Positions 1 to 11,029 of a stretch of 64,000 bases of DNA are shown here, piece after piece (the first letter of the stretch is position 1; each line of letters opens with the position of its first letter). The position numbers and the translations under genes are program-made. Below the pieces are notes generated by a model, which did not search any database, was not told where the DNA came from, and saw only the letters and a list, made by a program, of their open reading frames with translations. The DNA comes from Ancylobacter polymorphus (GTDB taxonomy: Bacteria > Pseudomonadota > Alphaproteobacteria > Rhizobiales > Xanthobacteraceae): assembly GCF_030813495.1 (NCBI RefSeq), contig NZ_JAUSUI010000002.1, forward strand, positions 248,001 through 312,000. Reading direction: 5' to 3'.

Positions 1-224
1 CCCATGAGGATGAGCGCCATGCCGCGCTCGCCTATCTCGATGAGGCGTGGAACGAAGCCGTCTATGACGGGCTGGACGAGGATTGTCTGGCGCAGGCGGC
101 GCTGTTCACCGCCATTCGCTCCATGGTCGCCACCTATGGCGAGGAAGCCGCCGCCGGCTTTGCCGAGCGTCTGGCCGAGCGCATCCGCGCCGGGGAATAC
201 ACGATCCCCTATAACCGCCAGTAG
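1..224 (+). CDS. Hypothetical protein, C-terminal part only
   Basis: A frame is open from base 3 to a TAG at 222-224 and gives the last 73 residues of a protein whose start lies outside the window. The tail is acidic and alanine-rich, looks helical, and ends in YNRQ. I do not recognise the family and see no catalytic motif. It converges on the acetyltransferase gene, with 12 bp between the two stop codons. The codon use is ordinary for the region, so I take it as a real coding end. Confidence 0.55.
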   Translation, partial: HEDERHAALAYLDEAWNEAVYDGLDEDCLAQAALFTAIRSMVATYGEEAAAGFAERLAERIRAGEYTIPYNRQ

Positions 225-236
225 GCGGCGGCGCCT

Positions 237-695
237 TCAGCTGCGCTGCCGGGCGAAAATCTCCAGCCCGTCGATATCGGATTCAACCAGCGCCCAGCCG
301 CGCGCCGCATAATAGGCCGCCAGCGCCGGCACCGCCGCGAGATAGGCGCGCGGATGGCCGGCGGCGAAGGCCGCTTCCGTCGCCCGCGCCATCAGCGCCG
401 CCGCGATGCCCTGCCGGCGGGCCTCCGGCTCCACCCACAGCGCCGCCACCCAGGGCGTCAGCGCGGGCCGTTCCTCGACATCGCAGGCGATCAGCGCGAC
501 GCAACCGAGAAAGCGCGCGCCCTCATGCGCGACAAAGGTGGAGGGCACCGGGTCCGTGCCGAAGCTCTCGTCCAGCCGGGCGCGCAGGTCGCTGAGCGGT
601 ACGCCTTTTCCCTCCCACCAGGCGCGCCAGACCCGATCGGCGACGAGGGGCGCGAAGGCCGGCACCGTGCGCAGGTCCGAGACGATGGCCGGCAT
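237..695 (-). CDS. GNAT-family N-acetyltransferase
   Basis: The 152-residue product is the usual size for a single GNAT domain, which transfers an acetyl group from acetyl-CoA to an amine. The acetyl-CoA pyrophosphate-binding motif appears as RRQGIAAA at residues 93-100, preceded by the beta strand AALWVEP and followed by a helix. The C-terminal part (AAYYAARGW) matches the usual strand-helix ending of the fold. The substrate cannot be told from sequence. It lies downstream of rpsU, separated from it by that gene's terminator, so it is probably transcribed independently. Confidence 0.85.
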   Translation of the reverse strand: MPAIVSDLRTVPAFAPLVADRVWRAWWEGKGVPLSDLRARLDESFGTDPVPSTFVAHEGARFLGCVALIACDVEERPALTPWVAALWVEPEARRQGIAAALMARATEAAFAAGHPRAYLAAVPALAAYYAARGWALVESDIDGLEIFARQRS

Positions 696-711
696 GGCGG
701 AATCTCCAACG

Positions 712-742
712 CAAAAAGCGCGGCGACAGGCGTCACCGCGCT
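712..742 (-). terminator. Rho-independent terminator of rpsU
   Basis: Read on the minus strand, this is an 11-bp stem (AGCGCGGTGAC pairing with GTCGCCGCGCT, one G-U pair) closed by a 4-base loop and followed directly by five T residues. It begins about 46 bp after the rpsU stop and ends before the acetyltransferase start at 695, so it insulates the two genes. Confidence 0.8.
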
Positions 743-788
743 CGGGATGCGCTTAAAGACGGCTCCCGCGAGGGGACGCCGCGTCGTC

Positions 789-1031
789 TCAGCGCGGACC
801 GCCGGGAACGACCTTGGGCTTGGAGGGCAGCAGGCCTTCGCGCTGGGCGCGCTTGCGGGCCAGCTTGCGCGCGCGGCGGACGGCCTCGGCCTCCTCGCGG
901 GCGCGCTTCTCGGACGGCTTCTCGTAGTGTCCGCGCAGCTTCATCTCGCGGAAAATGCCCTCGCGCTGCATCTTCTTCTTCAGCGCCTTCAGGGCCTGGT
1001 CGACGTTGTTGTCCCGAACGAGAACCTGCAC
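789..1031 (-). CDS. rpsU: 30S ribosomal protein S21
   Basis: The 80-residue product begins [20 protein letters not shown], the conserved start of S21, and continues through a strongly basic helix ([21 protein letters not shown]). S21 binds the small ribosomal subunit near the anti-Shine-Dalgarno end of 16S rRNA. I chose the GTG at 1029-1031 because the frame upstream is unlike S21 and a GAGGAAG ribosome-binding site sits 5 bases before it. The C-terminal tail ([10 protein letters not shown]) is longer than in enterobacterial S21, as is usual in alphaproteobacteria. Confidence 0.95.
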   Translation of the reverse strand: MQVLVRDNNVDQALKALKKKMQREGIFREMKLRGHYEKPSEKRAREEAEAVRRARKLARKRAQREGLLPSKPKVVPGGPR

Positions 1032-1220
1032 GTGTCTTCCTCTTTCGTGCTTCGCGTGTCGCGCATCGTTGAATTCTGGCGATTGACGCGGGTGTTCCGG
1101 AGCCTCCGGGACGACGGGCAGCCAATCAGGGTGAGGGCACATAGCAGGACTCACCCGCCTTGTCCACCGGTGCGCGGCGCGGGGCGCGACAAAGCCGCGT
1201 GAGGCGCCGAAACGGCGTTC

Positions 1221-1841
1221 TCAGACCCCGGCGATGGCGATCACTTCCGCTACCGCCGCCTTGGCGCGGAAGGCTAGGGCGGCCTGATATTCCGGCGAGT
1301 GATAGCAGGCGAGCGCAGTGGCAAGGTCCTTGAACGCGATCAGCACATTGCGCGAGCGCGCCGTGCCGTGCACCGCCTCATGCCGGCCGCCGCGCACGAC
1401 GAACCAGCCCTCATATTTGGCGATGGCGACCGCGTCGGCGGCGACATAGGATTTGTAGGTCTCCATGTCGTGCACGTCGATCCGCATCACCCAATAGCCG
1501 GTGCCGGGCCCGTCCGCCGGGCCTTCGATCGTCCCTGAAGCCGGCTGGTCGCCCGCATAGCCCTCGATGATGAGGTGATCGCCGTCCGAGGAGGCGACGC
1601 GATGGGCATAGGCGGCCTGATATTCCGGCGAGCGGAAGCAGGCGAGCGCGGTATCGTAATCCTCGAACTCCACCACGACATTGCGCGACAGGGCGGTGCC
1701 TTCCAGCGCCTCCGGCGTGCCGCCGCGCACCAGGAAGCGCCCGCCAAAGGCGGCGATCGCCGGCTCCGCGCCCTGCAGATAGGGCTTGTAGCCCTCGGTG
1801 TCATGCACATCGAGGCGGCTGATCCAGTAGCCCTTGGCCAT
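1221..1841 (-). CDS. Tandem DUF1330 protein
   Basis: This 206-residue protein is two copies of a DUF1330 dimeric alpha-beta barrel domain, roughly residues 1-97 and 115-206. The copies align clearly: GYWISRLDVHD with GYWVMRIDVHD, and the FLVRGG/FVVRGG and SRNVVVEF/SRNVLIAF blocks. DUF1330 proteins are normally about 95 residues and dimerise; here one chain supplies both halves. The biochemical role of the family is not established. It lies 23 bp downstream of pyrF on the same strand and is probably co-transcribed with it. Confidence 0.85.
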   Translation of the reverse strand: MAKGYWISRLDVHDTEGYKPYLQGAEPAIAAFGGRFLVRGGTPEALEGTALSRNVVVEFEDYDTALACFRSPEYQAAYAHRVASSDGDHLIIEGYAGDQPASGTIEGPADGPGTGYWVMRIDVHDMETYKSYVAADAVAIAKYEGWFVVRGGRHEAVHGTARSRNVLIAFKDLATALACYHSPEYQAALAFRAKAAVAEVIAIAGV

Positions 1842-1864
1842 GGGGTCGGTCCTTCTGCGTCGGT

Positions 1865-2575
1865 TCAGGAAAGCGCGCGGGCGATCTCCGCCTGCACCGC
1901 GCGGGCGGCGGCGGCGGGATCGGGCGAGGCGACGATGGGGCGCCCGACCACGAGATGATCGGCCCCGGCGCGGATGGCGGCAAAGGGCGTGGCGATGCGC
2001 TTCTGGTCGCCGACATCGCTGCCGTCCGGCCGCACGCCGGGGGTGACGATGGCGCCCTTGGCCCCCAGCGCGGCGCGCACCGAGGCGGCGTCGGTGGGCG
2101 CGCAGACGATGCCGTCAATGCCGATCTCGCGCGCCTGCGCCACCCGGCGCGCCACGGTGGCGGCGACGCCGGCGCCATAGCCGGCCTCGCCGAGATCGGC
2201 CTCGTCATAGGAGGTGAGCACGGTGACGGCGAGAATGCGCAGCGGGCTGGCGCCCTTGCCTTCCATCGCCGCGCGCATGGTCTGGGGGTAGGCATGCACG
2301 GTGGCGAAGCTGGCGCCCAGCGCGGCGAGGCTGGCGACCCCGCGCGCCACCGTGTTGCCGATATCGTGCAGCTTGAAGTCGATGAACACTTTGCGCCCGT
2401 CGGCGATCAATTCGCGCGCAAGGCCCAGCCCGCCGGCAAAGCCGAGCTCATAGCCGATCTTGTAGAAGCTCACGCTGTCGCCGAGGCGGGTAATGACGCT
2501 TTCCGCCGCCCCGACCGAGGGCAGGTCGAGCGCGACGATGAGCCGGTCGCGCGGATCGGGAACAGGGGCGTGCAT
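1865..2575 (-). CDS. pyrF: Orotidine 5'-phosphate decarboxylase
   Basis: PyrF converts OMP to UMP, the last step of de novo pyrimidine synthesis, in the cytoplasm. The 236-residue chain has the family length. The catalytic signature [10 protein letters not shown] starts at residue 66 and contains the Asp-Lys-His-Asp residues of the active site. The N-terminal IVALDLPS strand and the C-terminal phosphate-binding segment VTPGVRP and VVGRPI are also present. It is followed on the same strand by the DUF1330 gene. Confidence 0.96.
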   Translation of the reverse strand: MHAPVPDPRDRLIVALDLPSVGAAESVITRLGDSVSFYKIGYELGFAGGLGLARELIADGRKVFIDFKLHDIGNTVARGVASLAALGASFATVHAYPQTMRAAMEGKGASPLRILAVTVLTSYDEADLGEAGYGAGVAATVARRVAQAREIGIDGIVCAPTDAASVRAALGAKGAIVTPGVRPDGSDVGDQKRIATPFAAIRAGADHLVVGRPIVASPDPAAAARAVQAEIARALS

Positions 2576-2623
2576 GCAGACGGTCTCCGCGCTCGCGCCC
2601 TCCAGGGGAAGACGCCGTCTCGT

Positions 2624-3208
2624 TCAGGCGCGCAGACCCGCCCGCAGCGCCGCCTGCTCGATAAGCGCTGTCATCACCGCGCGCAACCTTTCGCGCGCCT
2701 TCTCGTCGGTGAAGTCGCCGCGCGCGTCGAAGGCGTGGGAGGCGCCGGCCACCATCACCTGCTCGGCGAGCACGAGGCAGCCGAGGCCCAGCGCCAGCGT
2801 CTGGCGCAGCATCATGGAGGCGCGGTAGCCGCCGAGCCCGCCGGGGGAGGAGGAGCCGATGGCATAGACCGGCCCCTTGAACGCGTCGCCCTCACCCCCG
2901 CGCACGCGGCTCGCCCAGTCGAGCGCGTTCTTCAGCAGTGGCGGCAGGCCGGCATTGTATTCCGGCGTGGCGATGAACACGCCATCGGCGCGGGCGAGCT
3001 GGTCGCGCAGCTGCTTGGCGGCCGGCGGAACGCCCTCCGTGGCTTCGAGATCGCCGTCATAGATCGGCATCGGATAGTCGGCGAGCGAGAGCAGCACCGG
3101 TTCGCAGTCCATCTGCGCCAGTTCCTTGGCCGCCAGCGCGGCGAGGCTGGCGGAGAAGGAGCCGGTGCGGATGGACCCGGCGAAGCTAAGGATACGCGGC
3201 GGGCGCAT
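2624..3208 (-). CDS. NADPH-dependent FMN reductase family protein
   Basis: The 194-residue product is a flavodoxin-fold FMN reductase of the ArsH/ChrR/YieF type. The FMN phosphate loop is GSIRTGSFS at residues 11-19, and the second flavin contact TPEYNAGLPPLLKNALDW lies near residue 80. Such enzymes pass electrons from NAD(P)H to quinones, chromate or azo compounds; the physiological acceptor cannot be read from the sequence. It is 48 bp upstream of pyrF on the same strand. Confidence 0.9.
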   Translation of the reverse strand: MRPPRILSFAGSIRTGSFSASLAALAAKELAQMDCEPVLLSLADYPMPIYDGDLEATEGVPPAAKQLRDQLARADGVFIATPEYNAGLPPLLKNALDWASRVRGGEGDAFKGPVYAIGSSSPGGLGGYRASMMLRQTLALGLGCLVLAEQVMVAGASHAFDARGDFTDEKARERLRAVMTALIEQAALRAGLRA

Positions 3209-3241
3209 GAAGAACCTCCCGTGGTGGCGGCGCTTCCGGCC

Positions 3242-3877
3242 TCACGCACCGATGGCGGCAAGCTCCGGCGCGGCGGCCTCGCGCTTGGTGGAGCGATACA
3301 CCCAGACGCGCGCCGGCGGCAGGTTGGCCCAGATGCGCTGGCTGACATGGGCGTCGAACCGCTCCGGCGCCAGCGGCACCGGCGAGACGACGGCATAGGT
3401 GAACTGGATAAAGGGCGCGCGCGGCACCGAAAGCCCGAAGGCCTGGTCGAGCAGCCCGTGGCGCTCCGGCGCCGGGCGGGTGAACAGCGGCAGGCTCGAC
3501 ACGACGGCGGTGGACGGGCGGTCGAGCTGGCCTTCGAGCGTGCGGGCCATGTTGTAGGCGTCGCCCTCGATCACCGTGGCGGCGGGGAAGCGCAGCCGCA
3601 GCAGCTTGCAGAATTCCGGATTGTACTCGATCAGCACCAGCCGCTCCGGCGCGACGCCCCGGGCGATGAGCGCCGCCGTGACCGGGCCGGTGCCGGGACC
3701 GAGTTCGATCACCGGGCCGTCCTGCGCGGGGTCGACATAGTTCGCCATGGTGCGGGCCAGCGCCCGGCCCGAGGGCGACACCGCCCCGGTGCGGAGCGGA
3801 TTCTGCAGCCAGGACTGGAGGAAGCGAACTTCGTCGGGGCGCTCTTTCGGCGAGGGGCAGGCAGAACGATGGAGCAT
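3242..3877 (-). CDS. SAM-dependent methyltransferase, PmtA-like (phospholipid N-methyltransferase family)
   Basis: From ATG 3877 the protein has 211 residues. The frame is open for another 31 codons upstream, but these are Arg/Pro-rich and look non-coding. SAM motif I is VIELGPGTGP at about residues 56-65, followed by an acidic residue in LIEYNPEF. The FLQSW...GAVSPSG segment before motif I resembles rhizobial PmtA enzymes, which methylate phosphatidylethanolamine to phosphatidylcholine. An rRNA-adenine-type methyltransferase is the main alternative. It is a soluble protein without membrane segments. Confidence 0.72.
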   Translation of the reverse strand: MLHRSACPSPKERPDEVRFLQSWLQNPLRTGAVSPSGRALARTMANYVDPAQDGPVIELGPGTGPVTAALIARGVAPERLVLIEYNPEFCKLLRLRFPAATVIEGDAYNMARTLEGQLDRPSTAVVSSLPLFTRPAPERHGLLDQAFGLSVPRAPFIQFTYAVVSPVPLAPERFDAHVSQRIWANLPPARVWVYRSTKREAAAPELAAIGA

Positions 3878-4018
3878 GCGACTTCGATTCCGGTAAGCCG
3901 TGGCGGGAAGGCGCGGCACGCAGGGGCGCGCGGGGCGACAGGGGACCGAGAGCGACACTAAAGGCCGCAAGCCCTCCTGTTAAGGCCCCGCGATGACGTG
4001 CCGATTACGTTTTCCGGC

Positions 4019-5170
4019 TTAATCGGCGTCGCCGGCAAAGAAATCCTTCACCTTGGCAAAGAAGCCGCTGGATTCGGGATGCGTGTCCTTTGAACATTCC
4101 GCATCGAATTCGGCCAGAAGTTCACGCTGACGTCGCGTCAGGTTCTGCGGCGTTTCGACGACGACCTGCACATACATGTCGCCGCGGGTGCGGCTACGCA
4201 GTACCGGCATGCCCTTGCCGGACAGGCGGAAGCGCTTGCCGGACTGGGTGCCCTCAGGGATTTTCACCTTGGTGGTTTCGCCGTCGATGGTCGGCACCTC
4301 GCAGGTGCCGCCGAGGGCGGCGGTGACCATGGAGATCGGCGCCCGGCAGAACAGATCCGCCCCGTCGCGCTGGAAGAAGTCGTGCGGCGCGAGCGAGAGG
4401 AAGATGTAGAGGTCGCCCGGCGGGCCGCCGCGCACACCGGCCTCGCCCTCATTGCCGAGGCGGATGCGGGTGCCGTCTTCCACGCCGGCGGGGATCGCCA
4501 CTTCCAGCGTGCGCTCCTTGGTGGTGCGGCCGGCGCCGGCACAGGCCGGGCACGGATCCTCGATCACCTGGCCGCGGCCCTGGCAGGTCGGGCAGGTGCG
4601 CTCAAGGGTGAAGAAGCCCTGCGCCTGGCGGATGCGGCCGGAACCGGAGCAGGTGCGGCAGGTGGTGGGCTGGGTGCCGGGCTTGGCGCCGCTGCCCGAG
4701 CAGCTCTCGCAGGTGATGGAGGTCGGCAGGCGGATGGTCGCATCCTTGCCGGCAAACGCCTCCTCCAGCGTGATTTCCATGTTGTAGCGCAGGTCCGCGC
4801 CGCGCTCGCGCCCGCCGCGTCCGCCGCCACCCCCGCCGCCGCGCCGGCCGCCGGACATGCCGAACAGATCGTCGAAAATATCGGAGAAGGTCGAGGCGAA
4901 GTCGGAGCCGAAGCCGGGGCCGCCGGCGCCCCCACCCATGCCGCCGTCGAAGGCGGCGTGGCCGAAGCGGTCATAGGCGGCGCGCTTCTGCGGGTCCTTG
5001 AGGACGTCATAGGCCTCGCTGATCTCCTTGAAGCGTAGCTCGGCATCGCTGTTGCCGGGATTCTTGTCCGGGTGCCACTTCATGGCGAGCTTGCGGTAGG
5101 AGCTTTTCAGCTCACCGTCGCTGCAGGTCCGGGTGACTTCGAGGAGTTCGTAATAGTCGCGTTTGGACAT
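4019..5170 (-). CDS. dnaJ: Chaperone protein DnaJ (type I Hsp40)
   Basis: DnaJ delivers substrates to DnaK and stimulates its ATPase. The 383-residue chain has all type I parts: a J domain with HPD at residues 33-35, a Gly/Phe-rich linker that here becomes a Gly/Arg-rich stretch (about residues 75-125), four zinc-binding CxxCxGxG repeats ([32 protein letters not shown]), and C-terminal peptide-binding domains. It lies 211 bp downstream of dnaK on the same strand. A terminator-like hairpin in that gap probably lowers read-through, giving less DnaJ than DnaK. Confidence 0.97.
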   Translation of the reverse strand: MSKRDYYELLEVTRTCSDGELKSSYRKLAMKWHPDKNPGNSDAELRFKEISEAYDVLKDPQKRAAYDRFGHAAFDGGMGGGAGGPGFGSDFASTFSDIFDDLFGMSGGRRGGGGGGGRGGRERGADLRYNMEITLEEAFAGKDATIRLPTSITCESCSGSGAKPGTQPTTCRTCSGSGRIRQAQGFFTLERTCPTCQGRGQVIEDPCPACAGAGRTTKERTLEVAIPAGVEDGTRIRLGNEGEAGVRGGPPGDLYIFLSLAPHDFFQRDGADLFCRAPISMVTAALGGTCEVPTIDGETTKVKIPEGTQSGKRFRLSGKGMPVLRSRTRGDMYVQVVVETPQNLTRRQRELLAEFDAECSKDTHPESSGFFAKVKDFFAGDAD

Positions 5171-5330
5171 GGGTCGCTGTGCCGTCGCATCCTTGGCCGC
5201 CGCCGGCGCGTCCTGCGGCGGGCGGTTCGGGCCGCCATGCAGGAACCTTGCCGGGAAAGACCCGGGCGGTGCGCCTGCGTGAAGGGCTTAACGCCACCCG
5301 CGGCGGCGCGCCACCGGCGGCGCGGCCACG

Positions 5331-5367
5331 GAAAGAAATCCGCCCCCGGAATGAGATCCGGGGGCGG
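5331..5367 (-). terminator. Stem-loop terminator between dnaK and dnaJ
   Basis: A perfect 11-bp GC-rich stem (CCGCCCCCGGA, 5340-5350, with 5357-5367) closes a 6-base loop. On the minus strand it starts 15 bp after the dnaK stop and is followed by ATTTCTTTC, a broken T tract. It probably terminates only part of the transcripts leaving dnaK, or protects the dnaK mRNA end. Confidence 0.65.
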
Positions 5368-5381
5368 CGCTCAGAGAGGGA

Positions 5382-7277
<1,896 letters not shown>

Positions 7278-7405
7278 GTGTTTCTCCTTCCGGCAGGCCG
7301 GCCGGACCTTCTTGAAGCACCCGGGGAGGTACGGTCAGATGTGCCGCGCCCCCGGACCGGCCCCCAAACAATCGGGTACGACGCTATCCGCGCCGTTCGG
7401 GGCCG

Positions 7406-7434
7406 ATATAGGGGGCGGCTGTTTCCGCCGCAAG
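7406..7434 (-). promoter_or_regulatory. Sigma-32-type heat-shock promoter of dnaK
   Basis: On the minus strand, CTTGCGG (7434-7428) is followed after 12 bases by CCCCCTATAT (7415-7406). This closely resembles the heat-shock sigma factor consensus CTTGAA-N(12-15)-CCCCATNT. It would give a leader of about 120 bases for dnaK. I see no CIRCE inverted repeat, so control is more likely through RpoH than HrcA. Confidence 0.6.
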
Positions 7435-7508
7435 AAGCAGCGTGCGCGGAAAAGATGCGCGCGGCGAAAGCCTCGCCCGGCAAGGGGATGGCGCGGGCGC
7501 GGCGGCGC

Positions 7509-8450
7509 TCACGCCGCCGGCGTTACCGCCGCCTGAAAGCGCCCGGCCAAAGCGCGCAGCACCGGCATCTGGTCGCTCAGTTCGCGCCAGTGGCGGGGGT
7601 TGAGTTCGAGAATGGCGACGGCGCCGGCGGGCGGGCGCACCATCTGCACCACCGCGTCCCAGTCGATGCCGCCCCAGCCGATCGGCAGGTGCAGATCGCC
7701 CTCGCCGAAGGCCACCGCCTCGGCCGGGTCGTAGTACCACACATCGCCCGGCCGGCGCTCATTGGGCCGGCCGAAGGAATCGTGCAGGTGGAAATGCGCG
7801 ATATGCGGCGCCAGCGCCGCCATCTCCGCGAGGGGGTCGAGCCGCGCATCGGTGCAGCGAATATAGGCGTGGCTCACATCCAGCGTCGCCTTGACGGCGG
7901 GATGATCGATCGCCGCCAGCTCGCCGGCGAGCTTGGCCGGCGTTGCCGTTTCCCGGGCGTGAACAAAACGGAAGATGTTCTCCACGCACAGCGTCACCCC
8001 CTTCGCCGCCGCGAGGTCGCCAGCGCGGGCGAGGGCGTCGCGCTGGCGGGAATAGGCGACTTCGAGGTCGTCGTCGGCATCGCGCACGAAGCCCGAATGC
8101 ATGACGAGATGCGGCGCGCCGATGGCGGCGGCGATCTCGATGTTCGCCGCCAGAACCTCTTCATGGCGCGGCAGGCGTTCGGGCAGGTCCATCAGATTGA
8201 CCGCGAGCGCGCCATGCACGCTGTAGCCGAGCCGCCGGCCCTCCAGTGCCCGGACCAGGTCTTTCAGCCGGTTGTCGAGGATGCGTCCGTTTACCACCAG
8301 ATGCCAGGCATAGACCGGCAGTTCCACGAGATCGACGCCCAGCGCCTCCGCCTCGTCGAGCCCGGCTCCCACATCGTCGAATTCGGGGCTCCCTTCACGA
8401 AGGGAGAAGCCGCAGGCGCGAATGGCGGGAACCGGGATGTGAAACTGCAT
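7509..8450 (-). CDS. Sugar phosphate isomerase/epimerase family (xylose-isomerase-like TIM barrel)
   Basis: The 313-residue protein has the AP-endonuclease-2/xylose-isomerase-like TIM barrel. Likely metal ligands are visible in order: Glu in CVENIF, Asp in LDVSHAY, His in HFHLHDSFG, and Glu in LELNPRH. Relatives interconvert keto and aldo sugars or act on inositol derivatives; the substrate is not evident. The gene stands alone downstream of an intergenic region with two inverted repeats. Its 3' end lies about 75 bp upstream of the dnaK promoter on the same strand. Confidence 0.75.
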   Translation of the reverse strand: MQFHIPVPAIRACGFSLREGSPEFDDVGAGLDEAEALGVDLVELPVYAWHLVVNGRILDNRLKDLVRALEGRRLGYSVHGALAVNLMDLPERLPRHEEVLAANIEIAAAIGAPHLVMHSGFVRDADDDLEVAYSRQRDALARAGDLAAAKGVTLCVENIFRFVHARETATPAKLAGELAAIDHPAVKATLDVSHAYIRCTDARLDPLAEMAALAPHIAHFHLHDSFGRPNERRPGDVWYYDPAEAVAFGEGDLHLPIGWGGIDWDAVVQMVRPPAGAVAILELNPRHWRELSDQMPVLRALAGRFQAAVTPAA

Positions 8451-8513
8451 CGTGGCGATCTTCCCCTTGGGGCAGGCGTGAACGAAATGAGCGGCGGCGA
8501 GGCGCCGGCCCGT

Positions 8514-8574
8514 CCATATTACGGCACATATATGGCACGGACGTAACGGATCGTCCGAATCATTTGAAGTTACG
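8514..8574. promoter_or_regulatory. Two inverted repeats, candidate operators
   Basis: CCATAT/ATATGG arms (8514-8519 and 8530-8535) and CGTAAC/GTTACG arms (8542-8547 and 8569-8574) lie in the short AT-richer gap between the VOC protein gene and the sugar isomerase gene, upstream of the latter. They may be binding sites for an unknown regulator. The arms are only 6 bp and could be chance. Confidence 0.3.
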
Positions 8575-8607
8575 GTAGGTTAGCTGCGCCAGGCGTCCGG
8601 CGGCCGG

Positions 8608-9006
8608 TCACATTATCGGTGTCATCCACCCCGCCACCGCCCCTTGCGAATCGCAGACGATGGCGATGCGGCCGACCCCCGCCACGTCGAACGGGGGACG
8701 CAGCAACCTGCCGCCGGCGGCAAGGGCGCGTTCACAGCGCGCATCGACATCATCGACCCCGATATAGGGCAGCCAGTGTTCGGGAATGCCCTCGAATTCC
8801 GGCCCCTCAAGCGGGAAGATGCCGCCGATCCGGGCCTCGCCCTGGCGGATGATCCAGTAGTCCGGCCCGCCCTGCATGGGCATGGGCTCGAACGTCCACC
8901 CCATGGTCGCCGCGTAGAACGCCTTGGCGGCGGGAACGTCGCGGCTGTTGAGTTCGTTCCAGATGAAAATGCCGTGCGCACGCCCGGACCCTGCCGTCGT
9001 TTCCAT
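8608..9006 (-). CDS. VOC-family protein (glyoxalase/bleomycin-resistance fold)
   Basis: The ATG at 9006 is chosen because GGGAGAAG lies 5 bases upstream; a start 11 codons earlier lacks such a site. The 132-residue product carries one vicinal-oxygen-chelate domain pair: it opens FIWNELNSRDVPAAKAFY and continues with GGIFPL and YIGVDDVDARCERALAAGG, ending in the repeat partner WMTP. Proteins of this subgroup bind metals or small ligands; no specific reaction can be assigned. Confidence 0.85.
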   Translation of the reverse strand: METTAGSGRAHGIFIWNELNSRDVPAAKAFYAATMGWTFEPMPMQGGPDYWIIRQGEARIGGIFPLEGPEFEGIPEHWLPYIGVDDVDARCERALAAGGRLLRPPFDVAGVGRIAIVCDSQGAVAGWMTPIM

Positions 9007-9188
9007 GGTGCTTCTCCCTGCCCCGTTAACGCTTCGCACACCATAACCCGAAAAGCCCGGCCGGGTTCGGCGCCCGGCAGAGCCGCGCCCGCCATGTTGA
9101 CGCCGCGATGGCTTGCGATGAGCCGCGATCCCTTCTAGACCGATTTCAGGCGCCGCCCGCCCACGGTCCGCGACAACCCTCCCGGAAC

Positions 9189-9878
9189 ATGCAGCTTTAT
9201 CACCACCCCTTCTGCGCCCATTCGCGACTCGTGCGTCTCGCCCTCAGCGAGATGGGCATCGAGCCCGAACTGATCGAAGAGAGGGTGTGGGAGCGCCGTC
9301 CGGAATTTCTCATGCTCGATCCCGCCGGCGCGACGCCGGTGCTGGTGGAAGATGACGGCTTCGTGGTGCCGGGCATCGACCCCATCACCGAATATCTCGA
9401 CGAGACGCGCGGCAGCGCGCTCGGGGCCCGGCGGCTGCTGCCGGTGCATATTGGCGAACGGGTAGAGGTGCGCCGGCTCTCCTCCTGGTTCAACCACAAA
9501 TTCTTCGCCGAAGTCTCCGAGCCGCTGGTGCGCGAGAAGGTGTACAAGCGCTACACCCCGCGCGAACTCGGCGGCGGCCCGCCTGATATGGCCACCATCC
9601 GCGCGGCGCGCTCCAATATCCGTTATCATCTGCAATATATCGGCTGGCTGCTGAAGGCGCGGAACTGGCTCGCCGGTGACCGCATGACCTATGCCGATCT
9701 CGCCGCCGCCGCGCATATTTCCAGCGTCGATTATCTCGGCGACGTGCCCTGGGACGAAGATGAGGGAGCGAAGATCTGGTACGCCCGCATCAAGTCGCGT
9801 CCGTCGTTCCGGCCCCTGCTCGCGCTGACCATGGCGGGCATGCCGCCGGCGCCGTGCTACGCGGATCTGGATTTCTGA
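9189..9878 (+). CDS. Glutathione S-transferase family protein
   Basis: The 229-residue protein has an N-terminal thioredoxin-like domain ([19 protein letters not shown], with the PFC(A)HS active-site segment and the cis-Pro region [11 protein letters not shown]) and an all-helical C-terminal domain containing [16 protein letters not shown], the GST N-capping box. I chose the ATG at 9189 because residues before it do not fit the fold. The gene overlaps the start of queG by 25 bp, so the two are translated from one mRNA. Confidence 0.88.
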   Translation: MQLYHHPFCAHSRLVRLALSEMGIEPELIEERVWERRPEFLMLDPAGATPVLVEDDGFVVPGIDPITEYLDETRGSALGARRLLPVHIGERVEVRRLSSWFNHKFFAEVSEPLVREKVYKRYTPRELGGGPPDMATIRAARSNIRYHLQYIGWLLKARNWLAGDRMTYADLAAAAHISSVDYLGDVPWDEDEGAKIWYARIKSRPSFRPLLALTMAGMPPAPCYADLDF

Positions 9879-11029
9879 CGCTACAGGCGGCCAGGGACCA
9901 CCTGTTCGCGCTCGCCCGCGCGGAAGGCTTCGACGCCATGGGCATCGCCGCGGCCGACGCCATCCCCCATGCCGGGCCGCGCCTGCATAAGTGGATAATG
10001 GATGGCGCGCATGGCGAGATGGCGTGGATGCCAGAGACGGCCGAACGTCGCGCCGCGCCGGCCAATATGTGGCCGGAGGTCGCCTCGCTGCTGATGCTCG
10101 GGCTGAATTACGGGCCGGACGAGGACCCGCGCGCCATTCTTTCCGCCCGCACGCGCGGGGCGATTTCCGTCTATGCCCGCGGCGACGATTATCACGAGCT
10201 GATCAAGGGCAAGCTCAAGCGCATCGCCTCGCGCTTCGTGCCCCGCGCCGGCGCGCCGGGCACGGTCGCCGTCAAGGTGTTCGTCGACACCGCGCCGCTG
10301 ATGGAAAAGCCGCTGGCGCAGGCAGCCGGGCTGGGCTGGCAGGGCAAGCACACCAATCTCGTCTCGCGCGACAAGGGTTCCTGGCTGTTCCTCGGCGCCA
10401 TCGCCACCAATCTCGCCCTGCCGGCCGATGCGCCGGAGGTCGACCATTGCGGCTCCTGCCGCGCCTGCCTCGACGCCTGCCCGACCAACGCCTTTCCCGC
10501 GCCGTACCGCATCGATGCGCGCCGCTGCATTTCCTATCTCACCATCGAGCTGAAAGGCGCCGTTCCGCGCGAATTGCGGCCGCTGATCGGCAACCGCATC
10601 TATGGCTGCGACGATTGCCTCGCCGCCTGCCCCTGGAACAAATTCGCCGCGCTTGGCCGCGAGATGCGGCTTGCGGCACGGGAGGAGAACCGCGCCCCGG
10701 CGCTTGCGGAGCTGGCGCGGCTTGACGATGCCGCGTTCCGGGCGCGCTTTTCCAAGAGCCCGGTCAAGCGCATCGGCCGCGCCCGCTTCCTGCGCAATGT
10801 GCTGGTGGCGATCGGCAATTCCGGCGATGTGGCCCTCGCGCCCGAGGCCGAGCGGCATCTTGGCGATCCCGATCCGCTGGTGCGCGGCGCGGCGGTATGG
10901 GCGCTGGCCCGGCTGCTGCCGGCCGCTGCCTTCGCCGCCCTCAGCGCTGACCATGCGGGCGAAACGGACGCCGATGTGCGGACGGAATGGCAACTGGCCC
11001 TGAGTGATTCAGCGGGAGAGCACGCATGA
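9854..11029 (+). CDS. queG: Epoxyqueuosine reductase
   Basis: QueG reduces epoxyqueuosine to queuosine in the wobble position of tRNAs for Tyr, His, Asn and Asp, using cobalamin and two [4Fe-4S] clusters. The 391-residue chain shows both cluster motifs, [16 protein letters not shown] and [13 protein letters not shown], and a HEAT-repeat-like C-terminus that grips tRNA (about residues 300-390). The start is a GTG inside the end of the glutathione transferase gene. Its stop overlaps the next gene by 4 bp. Confidence 0.95.
   Translation: MLRGSGFLTLQAARDHLFALARAEGFDAMGIAAADAIPHAGPRLHKWIMDGAHGEMAWMPETAERRAAPANMWPEVASLLMLGLNYGPDEDPRAILSARTRGAISVYARGDDYHELIKGKLKRIASRFVPRAGAPGTVAVKVFVDTAPLMEKPLAQAAGLGWQGKHTNLVSRDKGSWLFLGAIATNLALPADAPEVDHCGSCRACLDACPTNAFPAPYRIDARRCISYLTIELKGAVPRELRPLIGNRIYGCDDCLAACPWNKFAALGREMRLAAREENRAPALAELARLDDAAFRARFSKSPVKRIGRARFLRNVLVAIGNSGDVALAPEAERHLGDPDPLVRGAAVWALARLLPAAAFAALSADHAGETDADVRTEWQLALSDSAGEHA

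Noticed and set aside
7278..7508. CIRCE operator upstream of dnaK
   Set aside because: No TTAGCACTC-N9-GAGTGCTAA-like inverted repeat is present.
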